A stretch of DNA of 64,000 nucleotides from Sulfurimonas sp. HSL3-7 (GCF_039645985.1 NZ_CP147919.1:682001-746000); one strand, 5' to 3'; positions 25,584 to 37,984 are shown, counted from the stretch's first letter. The notes: a model not told the origin generated them from the letters alone. Numbers and translations are program-made.

Positions 25584-26471
25584 TTGAAATTTATTATATT
25601 AGATACTGAAACAACAGGAGTCGATGCGGAAGACCGTATTATTCAATTAAGCTATTTGGTTACAGACGCAGAGGGCAATATCTTGGAGATACACGATCAA
25701 TTCTGTAGCGCGCCGGTGCCGATCAAGTTTGATTCGATGGCGATTCACCATATTACGCCCGAGATGCTTGAAGGCAAACCGGCATGTGTCGATACGGAAG
25801 CGTTCAGACGTCTGAATGAACTCAACACGCCTGAAAATGTACTGATCATCCAAAATGCAGAGTTTGATGAGGCAATGCTGGCGAAAGAGGGGTTCACCTC
25901 CAAGATGAAGCTGGTTGACACCTACCGTATCCTGCGCAAAAAGTACCCGCTGCAGACCCCGCACGGTCTTCAGCATAAACGGTATGAACTGGGACTGTAC
26001 AAAAAAGAGCAGGCCTTGATCGATGAGTTGGGCGTTGCCGTGCGTGCGCATGACGCCTTGGGTGATGTTATTGTGCTGAAACTCTTTTTAGACCATCTTT
26101 TGCAAGAACAAGAGTTGGAAGAGATGATGGAACTCTGTTCAGGGCCGATCATGCTCGATATCATGACGTTCGGCAAGCATAAAGGCAAGACCTTTGAAGA
26201 GATCGCGCTCAATGACCGCAATTCACTGCAATATATGATTGATACCTTTGACCTGGACACCGACCTTCGTCATACCATGGAAACGATCATGCAGCAGACG
26301 AAGTCACAGATCAAGATCACCATCCCTTTTGCGAAATACCGCGGTCAAACTCCGGAAGAAGTTGCGCAGATCGATCCTGGTTTCCTGGTCTGGATCCGCG
26401 ACAAGGCGGACCGCATCTCTCCCGAACTTAAAGAGGCGGTCGTTAAAGCCCTCGCCGACATCGGTCGTTAG
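25584..26471 (+). CDS. DEDD exonuclease (DnaQ-like) with two C-terminal DUF3820-like repeats
   Basis: 295 aa. The exonuclease domain covers residues 1 to about 170: ILDTETTGVD (Exo I), IIQNAEFDEAML (Exo II), VRAHDALGDVIVLK (Exo III, with His-5 residues-Asp). Then come two similar short domains: LDIMTFGKHKGKTFEEIALNDRNSLQYMIDT and ITIPFAKYRGQTPEEVAQIDPGFLVWIRDK, as in the C-terminus of exodeoxyribonuclease X and DUF3820. 3'-5' exonuclease on DNA or RNA ends is predicted. The doubling of the end domain is unusual. Confidence 0.85.
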   Translation: MKFIILDTETTGVDAEDRIIQLSYLVTDAEGNILEIHDQFCSAPVPIKFDSMAIHHITPEMLEGKPACVDTEAFRRLNELNTPENVLIIQNAEFDEAMLAKEGFTSKMKLVDTYRILRKKYPLQTPHGLQHKRYELGLYKKEQALIDELGVAVRAHDALGDVIVLKLFLDHLLQEQELEEMMELCSGPIMLDIMTFGKHKGKTFEEIALNDRNSLQYMIDTFDLDTDLRHTMETIMQQTKSQIKITIPFAKYRGQTPEEVAQIDPGFLVWIRDKADRISPELKEAVVKALADIGR

Positions 26472-26483
26472 AAAGAGTCTGAC

Positions 26484-26666
26484 ATGGGTGCATGTGGTTA
26501 TGTTCCGCCCGATGTTCGTTTGAAACAGGAGATCATCGAACTCGTGATCGAGCTTGAAGCGATGGGTGAAGAAGCAGAGTTCTGCCGCCTTGTCCTCGAA
26601 GAAGATATTTTAAACTTTTACAAACTGCAAAACAGTGCCAAGGATATAGACGCTTCGTCCAAATAA
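26484..26666 (+). CDS. small uncharacterised protein, 60 aa
   Basis: Not recognised. Begins MGACGYVPPDVRLKQEIIELVIELEAMGEEAEFCRLVLEED in character; two cysteines, acidic helix, no signal. Lies 12 bases after the exonuclease, with GAAAGAG upstream of the ATG, so it may be the last gene of that operon. Confidence 0.5.
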   Translation: MGACGYVPPDVRLKQEIIELVIELEAMGEEAEFCRLVLEEDILNFYKLQNSAKDIDASSK

Positions 26667-26690
26667 GGACGCGTTCCTTAGCTCTGCCCT

Positions 26691-27065
26691 CTATTGATCG
26701 TTCTCATCCGAATTAATAAAAATATCCCATACAATCGAACAGCCATACTCTTCATCTAGCACCAACCATTTATAATACTCTTTTTTCGCACGGGAACTGT
26801 AGAGCCGTACCATGACCTGTTCATCTTCGAGCAGGGTACGGATCTCTTTTTCACTGATCGCCTTTTTGTTCCAGCGCAGCAGTGCATTTTGAAAGATGCG
26901 AAACGAACAGGTAGAGTCGTCTGTCAGTTCTGCCATATCATATTCATATGTCCAGCGGGCATTGGAACAGGCATAAAGTTTGAGCGGTTTGCCTTCGACA
27001 CTGATATTTCTGACCTCAATTCGTCCGTCAGGACAGTAAGGACATGCTCCGAGCGTTTTATTCAT
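26691..27065 (-). CDS. uncharacterised protein with N-terminal zinc-ribbon-like cysteines
   Basis: 124 aa. The N-terminus CPYCPDGRIEVRNISVEGKP followed by YACSNARWTYEYD shows CxxC and a later single cysteine, similar to a topoisomerase-type zinc ribbon although the last ligand (CxxxxxC) is missing. The rest is helical with an aromatic C-terminal part (YYKWLVLDEEYGCSIVWDIFI). No known function. Its start faces the 268-bp palindromic element. Confidence 0.65.
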   Translation of the reverse strand: MNKTLGACPYCPDGRIEVRNISVEGKPLKLYACSNARWTYEYDMAELTDDSTCSFRIFQNALLRWNKKAISEKEIRTLLEDEQVMVRLYSSRAKKEYYKWLVLDEEYGCSIVWDIFINSDENDQ

Positions 27066-27091
27066 GGCAAAATTATAGTCAATCTATATGA

Positions 27092-27359
27092 AGGGCACCA
27101 GTAAAAACACCAGTTAGTCTCAGCGATAGAGAGAAATTCACAATCAAGGCGCTCCTTTAAAGCCCTAGCCATAGCTAAGGCGAAAAGGAGCAACGCGGAG
27201 TGTGGACTTCTCTCTATCGCCCGAAGGGAGGGATAAAGAGAGCGATCTTGCACAGAATTTTCTATCCTCATAGCTACGGCTATGATTCAATAAAAGTTCT
27301 GCACCATCTCATCTCTCTTTCTACCCTCTGAGGCGGACTGGGGTTTTTAGTGGTGCCCT
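27092..27359. repeat. 268-bp cloverleaf-like palindromic element
   Basis: The outer arms (27092-27114 and 27337-27359) are inverted copies matching at 21 of 23 bases (AGGGCACCA... / ...TGGTGCCCT). Inside lie two further hairpins: 27123-27135 with 27208-27220 (GCGATAGAGAGAA and its exact complement, enclosing GCTCCTTT/AAAGGAGC) and about 27226-27261 with 27292-27328, with CATAGC/GCTATG at its tip. No gene fits inside. It lies between divergent genes, so it is not a terminator. A MITE-like or REP-derived mobile palindrome is most likely. Confidence 0.8.
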
Positions 27360-27431
27360 AAAGTTGACGATTGCACAAAAAAGAGACAATTTTGTAGCGT
27401 TTTTGTAACGCATAACCGTTATTCTTAGAAC

Positions 27432-27938
27432 ATGCGTTTATTTAGTATACTCTTTTTTATTACTGTTGTTATGCTGACACATTTGATTGCTGATGACGGT
27501 AAGGTGCATGTGAAGCTTCCGCTGTCACAGAGCCTACCTCTGCTGAAAACGATTGAAACGGAGGCGCTTCATCTGGGCAGTGGTCCTGTCAAGGTGCATG
27601 TCTTTATCGACCCATTGTGCCCGCACTCGCGCAATTTTGTCGAGATGGTTGCCGAGAGCGAGAAGATGCGCTCGCGTTACAGCTACAACTTCTATCTCTA
27701 TACCCTTCCGCGTCTGCATTCTGAAGCGATGGTCGCTACGATATTTTCTGCCGAGAATCCTCTGCAGCTGCTGCTCAAAGTCATGGTCAAACGTGAAGAG
27801 GTCGAGACAACCGAGCACAACAGTGCTGCGGTGCGTCAAAAGATAGAAGCGATCGAAGCGGTAGCCAGAAAACTGGATGTCTATAAACGACCCTATATGA
27901 TCATGGTCAAAAAGCCCAAGAAAAAGAGAGGCCAATAG
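27432..27938 (+). CDS. periplasmic thioredoxin-fold protein with CPHS motif
   Basis: 168 aa. Signal peptide to about residue 19 (FSILFFITVVMLTHLIA), then a DsbA/thioredoxin-like domain with KVHVFIDPLCPHSRNFVEMV, where CPHS is in the place of the redox CxxC and has lost the second cysteine. Ends in a basic tail (KKPKKKRGQ). Redox exchange by a disulfide is thus unlikely; a binding or reductase role with one cysteine is possible. The RND transporter gene starts two bases after its stop, so they are probably cotranscribed. Confidence 0.75.
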   Translation: MRLFSILFFITVVMLTHLIADDGKVHVKLPLSQSLPLLKTIETEALHLGSGPVKVHVFIDPLCPHSRNFVEMVAESEKMRSRYSYNFYLYTLPRLHSEAMVATIFSAENPLQLLLKVMVKREEVETTEHNSAAVRQKIEAIEAVARKLDVYKRPYMIMVKKPKKKRGQ

Positions 27939-27940
27939 TT

Positions 27941-30031
27941 ATGTATTACCACACCCCGAAGGTCAGCTCCTATGTGGAGAAAGTGCAAAAACACCGATTG
28001 AAGATCATTCTGGGTTATCTCTTCGTCACGGTTCTGTCGCTCTTTCTATACCGTCCGGAATTCATGACCTCGGATGCCCTTTTCTGGTTAAACGAATCAA
28101 AAGAGATGCAGCGTACCAAGATGCAGTCGTACGAAGCAGATCATATCGGGAGGCTAGTCCTTTCACTGGATACCTTTGATGAAGGGGTCAAAGCGAAACT
28201 CAACCAATTCCAGAAGCGGCTGGAATCTTTGGACGGGGTCCGTCATGTTGAATCCCTCTGCAGTTCGTACCGTATCTATAACGAGAGCAGCGGCGAGGGG
28301 TCTTCACTGGTCAAAGCGACGCATCTGGGAATGATGGATGCAAAAGCGCTGCAGGCGTTTGTAAAAGTCTTTGACGGTCGCTATGAGAACTTTGTCAACA
28401 ACGACTTTACCAAAGTTGCCTACTATATCTATTCAAGCAAGCCTGTGAATCTTGACGGCGTCAAGATACCGTATGCGTACAGCTATTCCGAACCGGATGC
28501 CGATGCGAATCTGAGTGATTATATTCTCTACGCCATGGCAGTGGTCTTTACCATTATACTTTTTTTCCGTCTGCTGTTTCATAACTATATCTCGGCTTTG
28601 GCTGCGCTGATGATCATCACCCTGACCCTGGTTGCAACCTTTACCCTCAGCTTTGTGGTGAGCGGAAGCAACAAAGTGCATATCTCGATGACACTGATCG
28701 TTGTGAGTATTGCACTTGTAGATTATCTCTATTTCTATTACCGCTGGCATGTGTCGCAATATAAGGCGGATACCTCGCGCGCCATGCTCAAAACGATCAA
28801 CAGAAATCTCAGCCCCGCTTTTTGGACAACTTTTATTACATTGATCGGGTTGGGACCGCTTCTCTTTGTCGACTCCATTATTGTGCAGCAGCTGAGCCTG
28901 AGTGTCATTCTGGCCTCTGGGTTTGCCTATCTGCTGAACCTGACACTGCTGCCTGCCGTTTTGAGCTACTTCCGGGTGAAGCATCCGAAAGTCGAGTTCG
29001 CACGTTACTGTTACATCTTTGCCAACCGCGAGATTCATTACAATAAAAACTATCTCAAGTTTTTCCTGGGTGCTTCGACTATTGTATTGATTGCAGGTGC
29101 TTATCAGCTCCTTTTTGTGCAAGAGAAGCTCTTCGCCCAAAATGTAGAGAAGGATATTATCAGCATATCCGTTCCTTATAATGAAGTTGACCTGGATCTG
29201 CTGAAAAAGATCGATGCTTTCGAAACAGCATTGAAAAAAGAGAATGACGGTGTCAAAGAGGTCTACTCATTGCTGAGTGTCATGAAGCTCTTTAATGAGG
29301 CCAGTGGTCAAAAAGATATTTTTAGTGAACAAAACTATATGCAGGCACTTTTTTTCCTGGAACTTTACGGCCTGGAAGAGAATCTGATCAATAATGACAC
29401 CTTGCGGCTGCGCGTCAGTCTGGAAGATATCGATAAGAACAGTGTTATACACTGGCTGCAGAACTATCATAAAATACCTATCTATTTTACGGACATTAAC
29501 AGTATCATTGACAGCGCGAAAATAGATAAGGTGGCGATGCTGGGCATATCGCTGGGAACGGCTTTGATTATGATAGGGGTAATAATGGGGTGGATTTTTA
29601 GAAACAAGGAGATGGTCTTCGTCGGTTTCATCACCAATGCAATCCCGATTATCTGGTTTACCCTCTTTCTGAACATCTTTAATATAGTGCTGAGTCTGGA
29701 GGTGCTGATTGCCATGACGATTACGGTGGGACTTGCTTCAGATGCTACGGTCCACTTTGCCTATAAATATTACCGGAGCCGGTTCTTTGGACGGACGCAG
29801 AAACACGCGCTGGAAATCATGTTCTTCTATGCCGGTGTTCCGGTCATCATCGGCGGCATCGTTCTGACAGGTGTTTTTGTGCTTCTGACGCTGACGGATG
29901 TCCCCTCACTGGAACTGATAGGCGGGTACGGAGCCTCGTTGATGATATTGTCGCTGTTGACCGATCTGTTAATCCTTCCTGTACTGCTCTTGGCCATCGA
30001 TCGCTTTGGCATAAAAAGGGCTCTTCAGTAA
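27941..30031 (+). CDS. RND-superfamily (MMPL-like) exporter
   Basis: 696 aa. One N-terminal span, a periplasmic domain of about 170 residues, five spans (about 195-345), a second periplasmic domain and five more spans (to about 690). This is the half-size MMPL/HpnN-like plan with internal duplication. Conserved segments: LTLVATFTLSFVVSGSNKVHIS and VLIAMTITVGLASDATVHFAYKY, where acidic residues serve proton coupling in the family. Likely moves a hydrophobic compound to the envelope. Cotranscribed with the CPHS protein; substrate unknown. Confidence 0.88.
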   Translation: MYYHTPKVSSYVEKVQKHRLKIILGYLFVTVLSLFLYRPEFMTSDALFWLNESKEMQRTKMQSYEADHIGRLVLSLDTFDEGVKAKLNQFQKRLESLDGVRHVESLCSSYRIYNESSGEGSSLVKATHLGMMDAKALQAFVKVFDGRYENFVNNDFTKVAYYIYSSKPVNLDGVKIPYAYSYSEPDADANLSDYILYAMAVVFTIILFFRLLFHNYISALAALMIITLTLVATFTLSFVVSGSNKVHISMTLIVVSIALVDYLYFYYRWHVSQYKADTSRAMLKTINRNLSPAFWTTFITLIGLGPLLFVDSIIVQQLSLSVILASGFAYLLNLTLLPAVLSYFRVKHPKVEFARYCYIFANREIHYNKNYLKFFLGASTIVLIAGAYQLLFVQEKLFAQNVEKDIISISVPYNEVDLDLLKKIDAFETALKKENDGVKEVYSLLSVMKLFNEASGQKDIFSEQNYMQALFFLELYGLEENLINNDTLRLRVSLEDIDKNSVIHWLQNYHKIPIYFTDINSIIDSAKIDKVAMLGISLGTALIMIGVIMGWIFRNKEMVFVGFITNAIPIIWFTLFLNIFNIVLSLEVLIAMTITVGLASDATVHFAYKYYRSRFFGRTQKHALEIMFFYAGVPVIIGGIVLTGVFVLLTLTDVPSLELIGGYGASLMILSLLTDLLILPVLLLAIDRFGIKRALQ

Positions 30032-30079
30032 AGGATATTTACAAATTTCAAGAAATTTGACAATTCGCGCGAAAAGCTC

Positions 30080-30108
30080 TTGACATAGGGTTTTGATTTG
30101 TCTATAAT
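30080..30108 (+). promoter_or_regulatory. rRNA operon promoter
   Basis: Perfect -35 TTGACA (30080-30085) and perfect -10 TATAAT (30103-30108), 17 bases apart, about 270 bases before 16S. The 26 bases from the -10 on (30103-30128) are identical to those at the tRNA-Lys/Glu promoter. 30109-30379 is the leader and holds the 5' arm of the 16S processing stem. Confidence 0.9.
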
Positions 30109-30182
30109 TCCCGTCCACAAACGATGAGTCGCTTGAAAGAGAGACGAGAAAGACTTCGAGTTGAAGCTTTTTAAAAGTTTGA

Positions 30183-30211
30183 GATCATTGAAAACTAAGT
30201 AAGTTTGACAC
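30183..30211 (+). other. 16S processing stem, 5' arm (partner 31964-31991)
   Basis: The leader GATCATTGAAAACTAAG... pairs with the post-16S stretch at 31964-31991 over about 28 bases with few mismatches. Such stems are cut by RNase III to release pre-16S. Confidence 0.85.
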
Positions 30212-30379
30212 TGACCTTTCGGGGTTGGAAGTTAACTTTATAAGACACAAAAACACAACCGTCTATTTCAGTTGAAGTTTAAATACTTAGATTGAAATTG
30301 ACACTATTTTTTATAGCCAATGATTTTAAAATCTTGGGCATAAGATCAGTAATCTGCTTAGGCAGTCTTTACATAATTA

Positions 30380-31897
<1,518 letters not shown>

Positions 31898-32015
31898 CTA
31901 GAGTAACGAGTTCGCATTCGATTGACGAACTCAAAGAAAATCTCACGTCTTAGAAGAGTTAACGTGTCTACTTACTTAGTTTTCAGTGATCTATGTTATT
32001 TGAACATATTAATTA

Positions 32016-32092
32016 GGGCCTATAGCTCAGCTGGTTAGAGTGCACCCCTGATAAGGGTGAGGTCGGAGGTTCAAGTCCTCCTAGGCCCACCA
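32016..32092 (+). tRNA. tRNA-Ile (GAT)
   Basis: 77 bases including encoded CCA. Acceptor GGGCCTA/TAGGCCC, anticodon loop CTGATAA with anticodon GAT, T-loop TTCAAGT. All arms pair normally. Standard spacer tRNA between 16S and 23S. Confidence 0.98.
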
Positions 32093-32115
32093 TGTAAAGA
32101 TCACGAAGACCGGAT

Positions 32116-32188
32116 GGGGAATTAGCTCTGGGAGAGCGCCTGCCTTGCACGCAGGAGGTCAGCGGTTCGATCCCGCTATTCTCCACCA
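32116..32188 (+). tRNA. tRNA-Ala (TGC) with very short D-loop
   Basis: 73 bases with CCA. Acceptor GGGGAAT/ATTCTCC with the alanine identity pair G3-U70; anticodon loop CTTGCAC (TGC); T-arm AGCGG-TTCGATC-CCGCT is normal. The D-arm GCTC-TGGGA-GAGC has a loop of only five bases where eight (AGCTGGGA type) is usual. A14 and residue 15 seem to be missing. Either a real three-base deletion or an error in the sequence. Confidence 0.93.
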
Positions 32189-32199
32189 TTAGAGGTTAG

Positions 32200-32241
32200 A
32201 AGTTTAATTCAAGTACTAAACGAAGTATTTGAATTAGACTT
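32200..32241 (+). other. hairpin after tRNA-Ala in the 16S-23S spacer
   Basis: AAGTTTAATTCAAGTAC (32200-32216) pairs with GTATTTGAATTAGACTT (32225-32241) around an eight-base loop. Probably separates the tRNA from the 23S precursor; RNase III-type processing is inferred. Confidence 0.7.
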
Positions 32242-32264
32242 TTAGAAGTCTAGATGTTATTTAA

Positions 32265-32361
32265 CTTATTATTGTCAAAGTCAACAAAATTGTAACTACA
32301 ATTAATTCATTGACTGCTTTATTTGATGTATATTGATAAGGTAGTGAATACGCAAATTAGA
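32265..32361 (+). other. 23S processing stem, 5' arm (partner about 35272-35370)
   Basis: Nearly the whole spacer before 23S is complementary to the region after it (for example ATTGTCA, TTGTAACTA, ATTCAT, AAGG.AGTGA, TACGCAA in order on one side and their complements on the other). A stem of about 90-100 base pairs with bulges brings the two 23S ends together for RNase III. Confidence 0.85.
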
Positions 32362-35271
<2,910 letters not shown>

Positions 35272-35393
35272 TCTTTCATAATTGCGTAATCACTGCCTTA
35301 TTCAGTATATATCGAATGAGCAGCATGAATCGATTATAGTTACAAAACCTGTTGACTGACAATAATTAACTACTCCAATATATCCAAGCAGTT

Positions 35394-35425
35394 GGAAGTA
35401 AGATCATCTCGATGCTTTTACTTCC
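35394..35425 (+). other. hairpin before 5S rRNA
   Basis: GGAAGTAA (35394-35401) and TTACTTCC (35418-35425) are exact inverted copies with a 16-base loop, three bases before the 5S start. A likely processing signal. Confidence 0.6.
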
Positions 35426-35428
35426 GAT

Positions 35429-35548
35429 TGTCTAGGTGGCTATAGAGAGAGGGAAACGCCTGGCTCCATTCCGAACCCAGAAGCTAAGCCTCCCTTCGCT
35501 GATGATACTGCACCTTTCAGGTGTGGAAACGTAGGTCGCCGCCTAGTT
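35429..35548 (+). rRNA. rrf: 5S ribosomal RNA
   Basis: About 118-120 bases. TGTCTAGGTGGCTATAG at the start pairs with the end GCCGCCTAG. The conserved CCGAACCCAGAAGCTAAG segment is present. No clear Rho-independent terminator follows. Confidence 0.95.
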
Positions 35549-36113
35549 CTCGGATTTACTTCAACTTTTAAACTTCAATCATCTACAATTATTATAAACT
35601 TTTTCACATCCATATCGGCGGCATTGTAGCTTCGCTTCTATCTATTCTTACTTTACTCATTACAAATCATTCTTCGGGATTATTCTTTATCTGATACCCC
35701 ACTCCTTGGACTTACTTCAATATTCAATGCATTAAAATAAATTATTACTTATAATATACCACCAGCATGCTCCAGGTTATATTTACTTACTTATCGCAAC
35801 AAATCCACCACAGAGACTGTTTCTATTGTTTTTAATCTCACTTCCATCTATCATATAGTAAAAAATACTCAGTATGGCTTCTATATCATCTTTTTAGTAT
35901 TTTACCTTTAGTATCTGTCATAAAAAAGCAGATCCAATAATGAATGATCATGAAATACATGGACATTTTTTAGTTCCAAATTCCAAGCTGCTGTAGTATA
36001 ATGGTTATTGTTCTGACGATATCTTTTTTATTCCAATACAGTTGATAAGAATAGTGACGGATCAGGGTGAAAGAGAATTGACATATTGGCACTAGGTAGA
36101 CAGGATTGTAATA
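35549..36113. other. 565-base AT-rich gap without a recognisable gene
   Basis: No reading frame with coding character on either strand; only short repeats such as TTACTTCAA (35556 and 35714). Possible remains of decayed DNA after the rRNA operon, plus the upstream region of the hydrolase gene. A weak promoter TTCCAA-17-TATAAT lies at 35974-36002. Confidence 0.5.
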
Positions 36114-36752
36114 ATGCGTATTCCTAAACACGAAGCTGTTGTTCTGCTGCATGGTCTGGGTCTTCATGCATATTTTATGGCAAAAGTGGCCAGACGTCTG
36201 AATGAGAACGGCTATGATGTCTACAATATCGATTACCCATCTCGATATCATAATATTGAGACGGTGACGGCATTTATTCACGACCAAATTCAGAATAAAC
36301 AGATAGGCGTATACCGGCACGTTCATCTGATAGGCCATTCTTTGGGTGGAATTCTGGCTCGGAATCTTCTCTATCGGTATTGGTGTCGGAACCAAGGGAA
36401 AGTTATTGCACTGGCCCCGCCGAATAAAGGTTCACTGTTGGTAGACAGGTTGAGAGTATATTCGCCATTAAGATGGTATCTTGGCCCAGCATTTTTGGAA
36501 CTGGGAAGTAACTCTCATTTCCTCAACAATTTACAATACATTCCAAACGATTATCATGTCATTGCAGGGAACAGTTCAAAATGGACACTCTTCGGCCGTT
36601 TGTTCAGCGACGAAAACGACGGCGTTGTAAGTGTTGAAAGTACCCTTGCCGAAGGTATGGAAAGAACACATCACAGTGTATATCCGGTCACACATTTTTC
36701 TATTTTATATGATGAAGATGTTTTTAATTGTATTTTGAAAATTTTAAAGTAG
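36114..36752 (+). CDS. alpha/beta-hydrolase, lipase-like
   Basis: 212 aa, without signal peptide. HGLGLHAYFM (oxyanion region), nucleophile elbow GHSLGG near residue 76, acid residue probably in DENDG (about 166) and catalytic His in YPVTHFSIL (about 194). The closest pattern is that of small triacylglycerol lipases/esterases (PGAP1- or EstA-like). Substrate unknown. It is isolated between the rRNA operon and the convergent tRNA operon. Confidence 0.8.
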   Translation: MRIPKHEAVVLLHGLGLHAYFMAKVARRLNENGYDVYNIDYPSRYHNIETVTAFIHDQIQNKQIGVYRHVHLIGHSLGGILARNLLYRYWCRNQGKVIALAPPNKGSLLVDRLRVYSPLRWYLGPAFLELGSNSHFLNNLQYIPNDYHVIAGNSSKWTLFGRLFSDENDGVVSVESTLAEGMERTHHSVYPVTHFSILYDEDVFNCILKILK

Positions 36753-36757
36753 TGAAG

Positions 36758-36832
36758 TGGTGACTCCAAGGGGATTCGAACCCCTATGGCAAGGATGAAA
36801 ACCTTGAATCCTAACCATTAGATGATGGAGCC
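36758..36832 (-). tRNA. tRNA-Glu (TTC)
   Basis: 75 bases with CCA. Acceptor GGCTCCA/TGGAGTC, anticodon loop TTTTCAT with TTC, T-loop TTCGAAT. Normal arms. Second gene of a two-tRNA transcript. Confidence 0.97.
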
Positions 36833-36841
36833 ACAAAAAAG

Positions 36842-36917
36842 TGGTGTCCCGTGATGGACTCGAACCATCGGCATCCTCATTAAAAGTGAGATGCTCTACC
36901 AACTGAGCTAACGGGAC
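36842..36917 (-). tRNA. tRNA-Lys (TTT)
   Basis: 76 bases with CCA. Acceptor GTCCCGT/ACGGGAC, anticodon loop CTTTTAA with TTT, D-arm AGCTCAGTTGGTAGAGC. Normal. First gene after the promoter at 36955-36983. Confidence 0.97.
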
Positions 36918-36954
36918 GTTTACAAACTTTGAATCTCATCGTTTGTGGACGGGA

Positions 36955-36983
36955 ATTATAGGGAAAACTACAAACAATGTCAA
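36955..36983 (-). promoter_or_regulatory. tRNA-Lys/tRNA-Glu operon promoter
   Basis: Minus strand: TTGACA (36978-36983), 17 bases, TATAAT (36955-36960), both perfect. The following bases down to 36935 repeat exactly the rRNA promoter's -10, discriminator and first transcribed bases (26 bases in all). Confidence 0.92.
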
Positions 36984-37087
36984 TACTTTTTTGAAAAAAA
37001 TGTAAAATTTCTGATATTTTAATAAATCGACGAATTTAGTATTTTTTTTTGCATTAACACTTGCGCTACGTTATGCTAAAATCCGAC

Positions 37088-37984
37088 ATGACTTTTGAGT
37101 ACCCCTATCTCCTCTTACTGTTGTTCCCTCTGTTCTATTGTCTTTACCGCTGTAAAGAGAAAATAGTGCAGGGGTATTTTGTCCACCTGGATTTTTTTAC
37201 GACACATACAAAACTGTTGCGTTGGGAGTGGATACTTAAGATCACTGCTGTTCTCTTCCTGATGACTGCAGTTGCATCACCTATTATCATTGACAAGACG
37301 GATCCGTTAAACCGCAAGGGGATCGATATCGTCTTGTCTATTGACGGCAGCGGCTCAATGAATGCGTCCGGGTTTGATGAAAACTCCCGCGACAGCCGTT
37401 TTGAGATCACGCAAAAGATCGCGCAGGACTTTGTGATGAAACGTTATGAGGACAATGTCGGAGTGGTGCTTTTTGGCGATTTTGCTTTTATCGCATCGCC
37501 GGTGACCTATGAAAAAGAGATCGTCTCCGAGATGATCGGTTATCTTTCACACGGGATGGCGGGACAGAATACGGCAATAGGTGAAGGCATTGTGATGGGG
37601 CTGCGTGCTTTAAAGGAGTCCAAGGCTAAAAGCAGGGTTGTTATTTTGCTGACTGACGGTGAGCATAACAGCGGCCGCATCTCTCCTAAGGAAGCGACTG
37701 AGCTAGCAAAACAAGAGGGGATAAAGATCTACACGATAGGTATCGGCAACAAAGGGGAATTCGACAAAGCCCTTCTGGAAAAGATCGCCGAAGAGAGCGG
37801 CGGCCATTTCTTCGCCGCATATAATAAAGAAGAGCTGCAAAAGGCTTATGAAGAAATCGATGCGATGGAACAGTCCCGCATTAAAAGCCGGGAGTTTCAG
37901 GTCAAAGAGTACTATTTTCAATGGCCTTTGCTGGGCGCTCTGGCCGTACTCCTTTTTATACTTTGGCAGAGGAGCCGTGCATGA
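37088..37984 (+). CDS. BatA-like VWA membrane protein, first copy
   Basis: 298 aa. Two N-terminal hydrophobic segments (YPYLLLLLFPLFYCLY; ILKITAVLFLMTAVASPI), then a VWA domain with an intact MIDAS start (SIDGSGSM), TAIGEGI, LLTDGEHNSG, and one C-terminal span. BatA-type proteins are linked to stress or oxygen tolerance and periplasmic complexes. ATG at 37088 gives the usual FEYPYLLLL start; an in-frame TTG at 37061 lies in the promoter region. Overlaps the next gene by an ATGA junction. Confidence 0.88.
   Translation: MTFEYPYLLLLLFPLFYCLYRCKEKIVQGYFVHLDFFTTHTKLLRWEWILKITAVLFLMTAVASPIIIDKTDPLNRKGIDIVLSIDGSGSMNASGFDENSRDSRFEITQKIAQDFVMKRYEDNVGVVLFGDFAFIASPVTYEKEIVSEMIGYLSHGMAGQNTAIGEGIVMGLRALKESKAKSRVVILLTDGEHNSGRISPKEATELAKQEGIKIYTIGIGNKGEFDKALLEKIAEESGGHFFAAYNKEELQKAYEEIDAMEQSRIKSREFQVKEYYFQWPLLGALAVLLFILWQRSRA

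Noticed and set aside
35985-36030. TGTAGTATAATGGTTATTG resembles the D-arm of a tRNA
   Set aside because: No anticodon arm, T-arm (TTCRA) or acceptor pairing follows; more likely a TATAAT promoter element.
35970-36395. 141-codon minus-strand open frame over the lipase-like gene
   Set aside because: It is antisense to a hydrolase with a clear GHSLGG motif, and its translation has no domain or sensible composition.
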